A stretch of 64,000 nt of DNA from NCBI GenBank assembly GCA_964386565.1, contig CAYLRU010000005.1, forward strand, positions 1-64,000. Reading direction: 5' to 3'. The DNA comes from CAYLRU01 sp964386565. GTDB taxonomy: Bacteria; Desulfobacterota; Desulfobacteria; Desulfobacterales; UBA5616. The notes beneath the pieces are model-generated. The model was not told the origin of the DNA and did no database searches. It was given only the letters and a program-made list of their open reading frames with translations. Below are positions 9,447-17,500 of this stretch, one piece after another; the first letter of the stretch is position 1; each line of letters starts with the position of its first letter. Both the position numbers and the translations under genes were made by a program.

Positions 9447-10499
9447 ATGATAGACCGGCAAAAAGAATTTTCCGGCGCCGGCAAGGTACGCAAGGGATAT
9501 GAGCTGAACGCCGAAGCGCTGCAGGCTTACATGGCTGAAAACGTCGAAGGCTTTAAAGGCCCCATTGAAATCAAACAGTTCAGAGGGGGACAGTCCAATC
9601 CCACCTATCAGATCATTACGCCGGATAAAAAATATGTGCTGCGCCGAAAACCCATGGGAAAACTTTTGAAATCCGCCCATGCTGTTGACCGGGAATACCG
9701 GGTGATCACGGCGCTGGGCCAAACCGACGTGCCGGTGCCGAAAACCCATGCCCTGTGCACGGATGATTCGGTTATCGGGAGCTGGTTTTATATCATGGAT
9801 TATGTGGACGGCCGCATATTCTGGATTTATGAAAATACGCCGTTTGAAGAACGGGCCGTCCTGTTCGATGCCATGAACGAGGCCATTGCCAAACTCCACA
9901 TGGTGAATTACAAGGCCATCGGGCTTGAGGACTATGGGAAAAAAGGAAATTATTTCGCCCGGCAGCTTTCCCGCTGGACAAAACAGTATCGTTTGTCCGT
10001 GGACAAAGGATATCCGCCCATGGATGAACTCATAGACTGGTTGAATAAAAACATCCCCGAAGATGACCAGACCACCATTGTTCACGGGGACTATCGTATT
10101 GACAATATTATTTACCACCCCCAAAGGCCGGAAATCCTGGCCATCCTGGACTGGGAAATATCCACCCTGGGCAATCCCATATCGGATTTCTGCTATCACT
10201 GCATGAGCTGGCGAATGCCGGCCGGTGATGGAAGGGGACTGGCCGGGTTGGACTTAAAAGCCCTGAACATCCCTACCGAAGAAGAATATGTGGCAGCCTA
10301 TTGCCGGAGAACCGGGGTAACGTCCATTGAAAACTGGAACTATTACATGGCGTTTAACCTGTTCCGGGTTTCAGCCATCGTATTCGGGATTAAGGGCCGT
10401 GTAAAGGACGGCACCGCGGCCAGCAAGCAGGCCAGGGAAACCTCGGCCCTGGCCGAACCCTTGGCGGACCTGGGACTGGAGCAAGCCAAAAAGGCTTGA
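9447..10499 (+). CDS. Phosphotransferase family protein, APH fold (ACAD10/11-N-like)
   Basis: A 350-residue aminoglycoside-phosphotransferase/choline-kinase-fold protein. The sequence shows a glycine-rich loop FRGGQSNPTYQI, a lysine/arginine pair in KKYVLRRKPMGKLL, the Brenner catalytic motif HGDYRIDNIIYHP near residue 212 and the metal-binding LDWEIS near 233. This subfamily resembles the N-terminal kinase domain of mammalian ACAD10/ACAD11 and is often encoded beside acyl-CoA dehydrogenases. In that setting phosphorylation of a hydroxyacyl-CoA is plausible, and antibiotic resistance is unlikely. A good ribosome site, CCGGAGG, precedes ATG 9447, 23 bases after the AOR gene. It ends the plus-strand operon and converges on the minus-strand locus at 10545. 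Confidence 0.88.
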   Translation: MIDRQKEFSGAGKVRKGYELNAEALQAYMAENVEGFKGPIEIKQFRGGQSNPTYQIITPDKKYVLRRKPMGKLLKSAHAVDREYRVITALGQTDVPVPKTHALCTDDSVIGSWFYIMDYVDGRIFWIYENTPFEERAVLFDAMNEAIAKLHMVNYKAIGLEDYGKKGNYFARQLSRWTKQYRLSVDKGYPPMDELIDWLNKNIPEDDQTTIVHGDYRIDNIIYHPQRPEILAILDWEISTLGNPISDFCYHCMSWRMPAGDGRGLAGLDLKALNIPTEEEYVAAYCRRTGVTSIENWNYYMAFNLFRVSAIVFGIKGRVKDGTAASKQARETSALAEPLADLGLEQAKKA

Positions 10500-10544
10500 A
10501 AACAGGCTGGGAGGATGCATGTGAAGTACGTTCATTTCGCACGG

Positions 10545-11273
10545 TTAATCGGCAACCCGTGTTTCAGATTCCAGTTGAAGGATGTAGATGACATCCGCCA
10601 ACCCGATTTTACCGTCTTCGTCAACATCGGCATCCGGATTTACACTGCCTTCGGCAATTCCGTTTAATATTTTGATCGCCTTGATGGCATCGGCCAGATC
10701 AACGACGAAACTGCCGTCCACATCCCCCTTAAGAATGGTGATGTCGATGGAAACCGGATCCCACGAATCCACGGGTATACCGTCTTCGTCTGCATCCAGT
10801 ATGGCCTGGGCCTGAAAGGTGATAGTGGTATTACCGACTTTTTTGGGCATAAAACTCACCGTCACGATATCTGTTTTCGAAACGGTATCAACACCGGCGA
10901 CATTGCCCGACCGGGTAAGCCCCAATACCAGGATGCCCGGCATGTCGTCCTCGAGGGCGGATCGAAGCAGCGTTGGGGTTGGGGGGTCATCGCTGTTGAA
11001 CAGATCCCCCTCGGTGACCTTGTACTGAACCGGCGTACCTGATCCGATTTCCACCAGCTCAAGAAACTGGGGGTCATAGACCAGGTCACAGGCGATGCCG
11101 AACGCATCATAAACCGCATCCACCGCCACCGTGACACCGAACTCCCGTCCTTTGAGTTGCCGGGTGTCGGCATTCAATGACAGGACTGTTCCCCATGCGG
11201 TCCCGCCGGACACCAGGCTGAAAATGATGAGAAGTAAAAGGGGCCATACTGCTTTTATGTTGCCTCTTTCCAT
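10545..11273 (-). CDS. Exported cohesin-domain protein with C-terminal type I dockerin
   Basis: After a signal peptide (VWPLLLLIIFSLVSGGTAWG), residues ~30-170 look like a cohesin: VLSLNADTRQLKGREFGVTVAVD, FGIACDLVYDPQFLELVEI, and DTVSKTDIVTVSFMPKKVGNTTITF. The last ~50 residues are a type I dockerin with two calcium-binding F-hand repeats, GDVDGSFVVDLADAIKAI and DADVDEDGKIGLADVIYIL. Cohesin and dockerin bind each other in cellulosomes; outside them they join cell-surface proteins. ATG 11273 is used because GGAG lies seven bases before it; the upstream in-frame start at 11306 overlaps the preceding gene. It is the last gene of a six-gene minus-strand locus whose first protein also carries a dockerin. 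Confidence 0.82.
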   Translation of the reverse strand: MERGNIKAVWPLLLLIIFSLVSGGTAWGTVLSLNADTRQLKGREFGVTVAVDAVYDAFGIACDLVYDPQFLELVEIGSGTPVQYKVTEGDLFNSDDPPTPTLLRSALEDDMPGILVLGLTRSGNVAGVDTVSKTDIVTVSFMPKKVGNTTITFQAQAILDADEDGIPVDSWDPVSIDITILKGDVDGSFVVDLADAIKAIKILNGIAEGSVNPDADVDEDGKIGLADVIYILQLESETRVAD

Positions 11274-11292
11274 GATGCTGCTCCGTTTCCCA

Positions 11293-12435
11293 TTAATTTT
11301 GTACATTTATTTTAAAAGAATATGACCCCACCTGGCCTGCCAGACCGGCCATGTTGATGCAGATCTGGTGTTCGCCGTTCGACAGTTTCGTGGTGTCCAG
11401 TATGTACGTATAGGGCGACTGGGCATACTCCTCCTCGTCCGTGCGTTCATTGTCCACGAACATGACGATTTCATAACGGGCGTTATTGAAATTCTCCAGG
11501 CTTTCCGGATCAACCTCAATGATTAAGGGCAGATCTCCGGACACCTTTCTCACCCCGGCCATGTGCTTGCCGCCCTTGCCCCGTACCGAGAATTTGGGTA
11601 TGACATTCTGGGCCCTGGGGATCAGGTAGTAGGATGAAACACCCTGGTTCATTCGTTTTAACGCGCCGGATCGCACCTTGCGGGCTGAGATAATCCCCGG
11701 AAGACCGGTTGCGGATTTTTCCGAAATACCGGCCTGGTATGATTCATATCCGGATATGCCGCGCTCCACGATAACGGCGTTGACGGGAAGCCCGAAAGCG
11801 GTGATGAACACGTGGCTGCCGGGTTGATCCATCACCTTTATCGTACCGGTGGCATCCAGGCCATCCCAGAAGACCGTATGCTTGCCCACGTCCTTTGGCG
11901 TCCAGTTCAGAATGGTGGCTAAAAGCGGCCCCTTGTGAACACCCGCCCGGATATTCACACGCACCGGAACGGGCACCGAATAAGACAATTCATATCCACC
12001 GCCTGAAGGAATCATGCTGTCCAACCGGATGTCGACAATTTTTCCGCCGGAGTACGACGTGGGATCGTAAACGGTTTCATTTCCATTTTCATCTGTCGCC
12101 GATATCGTAAACAGGTAGGCCTCATCCGGAACTGCGGTACCTGTATCGTCGGTCCCGTCCCAGAATACCGTGTTGACGCCCGCAGGCCTGTCAATTCCGT
12201 CAAGAAGCCGGCGGATTACCTGGTAATCAGGGGTATGTACCAGGACCGTAACCCGTGCTTTGACGGAAAGTCGAAAAGATATTCCGACGTTTTCATTTTG
12301 ACCCAGCACCTTCTTATCCATGCTCACGTCGTGAACCAGCGTACCGGCCGATGAAACCGGCACGGCAAATACAATCGCCAAAACGCACAGCATCAATCCC
12401 CTTATCCCTGTTGATAAAGCTGCCGCCATTCTCAT
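11293..12435 (-). CDS. Exported protein with two FlgD-like Ig domains
   Basis: A signal peptide (GLMLCVLAIVFAVPVSSAG) is followed by two FlgD-Ig-like repeats, each with the landmark TVFWDGTDDTGTAVPDEAYLFTI or TVFWDGLDATGTIKVMDQPGSHVFI. The C-terminal ~130 residues end in a second beta-rich segment (LPLIIEVDPESLENFNNARYEIVMF ... EHQICINMAGLAGQVGSYSF) of unknown family. The same WDGxDDxGxxV repeat type occurs three times at the C-terminus of the giant protein in this locus, so the two share building blocks. The gene lies 19 bases before the cohesin gene and 19 after the TolB-like gene, so they probably share one transcript. Function is not known beyond secretion or surface location. Confidence 0.75.
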   Translation of the reverse strand: MRMAAALSTGIRGLMLCVLAIVFAVPVSSAGTLVHDVSMDKKVLGQNENVGISFRLSVKARVTVLVHTPDYQVIRRLLDGIDRPAGVNTVFWDGTDDTGTAVPDEAYLFTISATDENGNETVYDPTSYSGGKIVDIRLDSMIPSGGGYELSYSVPVPVRVNIRAGVHKGPLLATILNWTPKDVGKHTVFWDGLDATGTIKVMDQPGSHVFITAFGLPVNAVIVERGISGYESYQAGISEKSATGLPGIISARKVRSGALKRMNQGVSSYYLIPRAQNVIPKFSVRGKGGKHMAGVRKVSGDLPLIIEVDPESLENFNNARYEIVMFVDNERTDEEEYAQSPYTYILDTTKLSNGEHQICINMAGLAGQVGSYSFKINVQN

Positions 12436-12454
12436 AGCTGTCTCCCTGATTATT

Positions 12455-13396
12455 TTATTTAACCCAGCAAGGGTACATGCATGTATGTTTCATGTCGGTT
12501 AATTGGCGTTCTTTTTTTTCCGCTACGGATACGATCCATAATTCCTTGTTCCCCGTTCTGTTGGATACGAACACGATTTCTCCGCCATCAGGACTCCATG
12601 ACGGCTCGCCGTCATAGGCGGAACTGCTCGTCAGGCGGGTTTTCTCCCCACCGGGAAACGCGATCATCCAGAGATCATAGTTGCCTTCCAGGTTGGATGT
12701 GTAGGCAATATGTTTACCGTCCGGGGACCAGGCCGGCCAGAAGCTGTCTGCCTGATCCTGGGTAAGAGCTGTAAACTTTCCGGTATCCAGCGTGATAACC
12801 CCGATCTCCTCCACAACTCCCAGTAACCTGTCCCGGTTAAACGTTGCACAGGCAATCATTGTACCGTCCGGTGAATAAGACGGGAATGACCGCATGGGCG
12901 GATGTGAGGAAACCCGTTCCGGTGCACCCCAGCCGCTGTCCCCTCTTTTTATGCGCCAAATTTCTCCTGAATCCTTGGGCAGGGCCCGGTATTGGACAAA
13001 GGCCAACTCATTGCCATCCGGGGACCAGGCCGGTTCTGCATAAGTTCCCTTGGGAAGGGGCAACAGGCGTTTCACACCGGATGCCGGGTCCATGATCCAT
13101 ATCCGCCGTTTTTCTCCGATAAAAGCCAGTTCCCGCCCTTTCGGACCCACTGCCGGATGCCGTTCCACCTCCGGGAAATCGGTAAGCCGCACCGGGCCCA
13201 TGATACCGGGTTTCATGATCCAGAGGTCCCATCGGCCTGAAACATTTGCCGAAAACACGATGTCTCCCGTGGAAATCCGTTCCGCAAGAACCGGCAGGCA
13301 GGTCAAGCACACCGACAACATAATCAAAACACAAAACCATGTCCTCGTGTTAAATCGACCTTTTGTATTTCTGCTCACTGTTTCCTGTCGTTTCAT
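12455..13396 (-). CDS. Exported TolB-like (PD40/WD40-like) six-bladed propeller protein
   Basis: A signal peptide (TWFCVLIMLSVCLTCLPVLA) leads into six PD40-type repeats. Typical examples are PAWSPDGNELAFVQ, PSYSPDGTMIACAT, PAWSPDGKHIAYTSN and PSWSPDGGEIVFVSNRTGNKELWIVS. This matches the beta-propeller part of TolB, without the TolB N-terminal domain, so a direct Tol-Pal role is not supported. ATG 13396 (313 aa) is preferred over an in-frame TTG at 13417 that overlaps the upstream gene; neither has a strong ribosome site. It belongs to the same minus-strand cluster as the giant propeller protein. It is likely periplasmic, with a role in binding protein or carbohydrate. Confidence 0.8.
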   Translation of the reverse strand: MKRQETVSRNTKGRFNTRTWFCVLIMLSVCLTCLPVLAERISTGDIVFSANVSGRWDLWIMKPGIMGPVRLTDFPEVERHPAVGPKGRELAFIGEKRRIWIMDPASGVKRLLPLPKGTYAEPAWSPDGNELAFVQYRALPKDSGEIWRIKRGDSGWGAPERVSSHPPMRSFPSYSPDGTMIACATFNRDRLLGVVEEIGVITLDTGKFTALTQDQADSFWPAWSPDGKHIAYTSNLEGNYDLWMIAFPGGEKTRLTSSSAYDGEPSWSPDGGEIVFVSNRTGNKELWIVSVAEKKERQLTDMKHTCMYPCWVK

Positions 13397-13400
13397 TATT

Positions 13401-14456
13401 CTATGCCGCCGATCCAAATACCAGTTGTTCGATCCTTTTTTTTACCGCGCCCAAATATTCGCTGTGGGCCGGTTGAACATCCCTGAACCCCCGGGATATG
13501 GTCAAGGATTTTCCGGATATTGTCTGTATGAACAATATCCAGTTGCGCAGCGGGTTTTCCCGTCGCCATTTTTCCCGGTACAGCCTGACTTCCGAAATTT
13601 GGGAAAACGCATACACCCCGGATTTTGAAAAAAAACAAAACCGGATCTCTTCCCGGATCTCTTTTTTCACCGTATCCACGAAAAGGGTAAACGAAAAACA
13701 CTGCGTCATCAACACACCGGCGATTGCCCCGCCAAGCCACACAGCCGAAACCATCATCATATACCGGTCAATCCCCCATGCCGGATTGATTTCTTCCAGA
13801 AAAAACAGGCCCGGCGCCGTTCCGACAAAACAGACGATGACAAAGGGCATGCCGACTCGCCAAAAAAGGGACATGCCGGTATTTAATCGCAATACGCCCT
13901 GACGGTCTTCGATACCGGGCAGATCGGGCAATTCGGTTTTGCCGCCACCTGTATTTTTTACGAAGTTTACAAGTCTTCGTTCCCGTTTCTCCTTGATGAA
14001 AACGGTTGCAGCCAAAACCAGGAACCCCGCCAGAATCGTCACGGCAACGAATTCGTCCCGCAGGTACGCCGTGTTCAGTACGGCCTGTCCGGGATCACGG
14101 GGATCATAATACACGGTAATGGCATCGCCTCTTTTGTACCGGTATTCGATATCCCCATATGTTTTCAGGGACCGCTCCTTTATGTGATACCGCATACCGG
14201 TGTAGGATCTTCCATCCACCGAATACCGGTATTCCAGGTAATACCGCTGCCCCGCAGCTTCGTCCCACCATCCGTTGATGTCCACCCGGACCACTTCGGC
14301 CTGAACGGGCAGCCATGTTTTTTGCACCCGGTACTGGTCTATTATCTGACCTGATACCAGAATAAAGGCAAGGCCAAAGAAAAATACGGCAACCCCGAAT
14401 ATGGGGGTCAGCCGGGTATGTGTTTTCTCATTGGGATTCAAAGTGTATCCATCCAT
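13401..14456 (-). CDS. DUF3592 membrane protein
   Basis: The 351-residue protein has an N-terminal membrane helix (FGVAVFFFGLAFILVSGQII) and an extracytoplasmic DUF3592-type domain (WLPVQAEVVRVDIN ... YYLEYRYSVDGRSYTG ... GDAITVYYDPRDPGQAVL). A second helix (FVAVTILAGFLVLAATVFI) follows, then two more near residues 205-260. The soluble C-terminus (EIRFCFFSKSGVYAFSQISEVRLY) looks PH-like. DUF3592 proteins have no established function. It lies 55 bases after the RHS gene on the same strand. Membrane proteins directly after RHS genes are sometimes immunity proteins, but this one is conserved-domain and the RHS tip has no clear toxin, so that idea is weak. Confidence 0.72.
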   Translation of the reverse strand: MDGYTLNPNEKTHTRLTPIFGVAVFFFGLAFILVSGQIIDQYRVQKTWLPVQAEVVRVDINGWWDEAAGQRYYLEYRYSVDGRSYTGMRYHIKERSLKTYGDIEYRYKRGDAITVYYDPRDPGQAVLNTAYLRDEFVAVTILAGFLVLAATVFIKEKRERRLVNFVKNTGGGKTELPDLPGIEDRQGVLRLNTGMSLFWRVGMPFVIVCFVGTAPGLFFLEEINPAWGIDRYMMMVSAVWLGGAIAGVLMTQCFSFTLFVDTVKKEIREEIRFCFFSKSGVYAFSQISEVRLYREKWRRENPLRNWILFIQTISGKSLTISRGFRDVQPAHSEYLGAVKKRIEQLVFGSAA

Positions 14457-14511
14457 CTTAAGAAATCAGATGCCAGGGATCTGAAGCCTGGACACCGACT
14501 TCTGACTTCCG

Positions 14512-17500
14512 TCATCCCGTGGTCAATAAAACAAGGGGACCGATGGGCTGATTGATTTCATAAAACGTCTGTTCATAAGTAAATCTCCATATCCCGACCG
14601 TTCCCTTGATAGCGCCGCTGACACTGCCGGAAAAGGTCAGCTCCAGCTTGCCCCCGCCGGCGCCGCCGCTGCCCTCAATGCACAGGGCCACTCCGCCCGT
14701 AATACCACCGGAGACATAGGCCTTGAACCATCCGGCCTCTTTTTCCTCCATGGCAAGACCGAACATGGCTTCCACGGTAACACTGCCGTTGATGCATCCC
14801 TTGCCCACATATCGGTCGGCGCAATTATCCGTACTGCCGGAAAGGCTTCCGCCGAACCCCCATGAAACCTGGGCAACGAGACCCACAAATCCCTTGGAAT
14901 GGAAAACAAAGACATCCACATCCCAGCCGATGCCCCAGGGGGTTGAAATATAGCCGGTATCGCCACTCCACGTGATACTCAGGCTCAGTTCACTGTCCGT
15001 GCGGTATTTACCGGGGTACTTGCTGTTTTTCGGACAGCATTTTTTACATTTTTTATAATTGAACGCCACGGTGGGCTCACCCATCCGTTCGGCCAGGAAT
15101 GCCGGCAAATACTTTTTCAACAGGGTTCCGTCAAAAGAAAAGGACATACCGGAGCAGCTTTCCGTGGCGGTTCCCCTGGGATCCACATACCGCAACGGGT
15201 TGGACATGGCATATTCGTACAGGTTCATCCCGTCGATAAATCCCTTGGGATCAGGATTCATGAACCGGCCCAAGGCGGGGTTTAAATAGCGGGCACGGTA
15301 GTAGTACAATGCCGACTCGACATCGTACCGTCTGCCGGTGAAGAGATAGGGGTTTCCCTTGACGGAAGCGGCAACTGGTGATCCGGCCTCATCGTAAACG
15401 GTCACCTTTCCATAGGGATTATATATATAGGATTCGACAAGGTTTCCCGTCGAATCCGTCAACGCCGCGGTAGACCCCAGGATATCCGCGTGATAATAAT
15501 AATCCTGGCCGGAACGATTCATCATCACCGGCTCGTCCAGCCGTAAACCGTACACATAATAAGCCGTGGTGACATTGTTGACTCGTTCCTCGATAACCCG
15601 ACTGTCATCGTAGATAAACTCGGTGGTCACCCCTCCGACGGTTTTTTTCACCCGCCGGTTAAAAGCGTCCACCGTATATTGGGCGATCACCTGTGAGTCC
15701 GACTTCCGGGTTATTTTTATCAGTTGATTTTCATAGTCATAGGTATAGGTGTTCACACCATCATCAACCAGATTGCCGTTGGAATCATATACATGGGTGA
15801 CACCGCCCACGGCCGTGTATTGACTCATGGAGTTGACGGTACGGTTTTGGGGCACGGCATTTTCGGCAACGGTGGTCCAGTTGCCCAGGCTGTCCAGTGT
15901 GTAATCCTTCTGAAAATCGGGAGACTCGATCTGGTTTGACGGATTCAGCGCACCTCTTTTGAACCGGGTCAACCGCTGGGCATCGTCATACTCATACTGT
16001 TCCGATTTCGAAGGATCACCCGTCCTGCTGGTGAACAGGCGGTTTCCTTCCTTGTCATAGCCATAGTCAAACCCGAGAAATTCGGTTTCCCCGTTGCGGT
16101 GGGATACACCGGTCACCCACCCGTTGGCATTGTAATCGTACCGGATATTCAGTCCATTGCCCAGGGCCCTGTTCACGGGACGCCCCAGGGCATCGTAGGT
16201 ATATTCGGCCACATTGATTTCGGATATGGTGTGGTCAATACTCGCGATCTTGTCGCGCAGCGTGAACGTCTCGGTGAAACTTGCACCAGAGGGATAATTG
16301 ATGGTCCGTGTCCGGTTGATCACGTCGTGGGAATAGGTTACGGTCGTGCCGTTCTGGTCCGAGGACGTAATCCGGCCCGCGGCGTCATACGTCACCGTCA
16401 CCGTACCGTAAGCATTGGTCCCGGTTAACAGCCTTCCCAGTTTATCGTAAGTATAATCGTAACGATAATCTTCAATACCGTCATTGCCGTAATAATGGCG
16501 CGTGACAATACGGCCTACCTCGTCCCGGTCAAAGGTGATGACGTCACCGTTCTGATCCGTCTTTGAGATGATCCTGCCTGCTGCATCGTAGGAAACCCAC
16601 TTGGACGTCCCGTTGTCGTAGGTGATGGTGGTCAGGCGATTGGCGTCATCGTAGGCATAGGTGGTTTGGGCGCCCTTTGCATCGGTCATTTTCACCATAT
16701 TGCCCACTTCGTCAAATTCCAGGCTTGAGGAATTATTCAACGGATCCGTAACCTTCACCAGGCGGTTCAGGGCATCATACTCGTTTTTCGTGACCTTTCC
16801 ACGGCGGTCCGTCACCTCGACGAGGTTGTAATTGGCATCGTATGCATAGGACGTGGTGTTACCCAGGGCGTCGGTCAGGATCTCGGGCTTGTTGAAAGCA
16901 GTGTACGAAACAGTCTGAAAATTACCGTCCGCAGCCGTGATCTTTGTCTTGTTGCCGCTGTTGTCATACTCATAGGCTTCAAACAGCCCCGTGGTGTCCC
17001 CCACCGTAGCCATTCGATTCAATTGATCGTAGGTATACGTAATCACGTTGCCCGTGACCGTGGTATACGATGTCTTGTTTCCGTTTTCATCGTAAGTATA
17101 GGTCTTGGTCTCACCCAGGTCATTGGTCTGGGAAATCACTTGGCCCCTGAAATTATATTCATAAACGGTTGTTTCTCCCAGGGCATTGGTTTCCGAGACC
17201 TTTCGGCCGAGGCAGTCATAGGTATAGACCGTTACAATATCATCTTCGTCGGCTTCAGGAGCGGTGTCGCCGATTTTGACAATGGTCTTGACCGGTTTGT
17301 TGACCGCGTCATACTCGAAATACGTGACGTGGCCGTTGGGATCGGTGATTTTCGTCCGGTTTCCGTTGGCGTCGTATTCGTAGGAAATGGTCTGGTTCAG
17401 GGGATTTGTTTCCGTGAGAAGGTTGCCCGCAGCATCATAGGTGTAGGACCAGATCTTGGACCGGGCGTCGGTTTTGGTCAGTTTTCGTCCTGCAGGATCG

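Noticed and set aside
9447..10499. Aminoglycoside resistance gene.
   Set aside because: Although the APH fold is present, the sequence and acyl-CoA dehydrogenase context match the ACAD10/11-type metabolic kinases, not antibiotic kinases.
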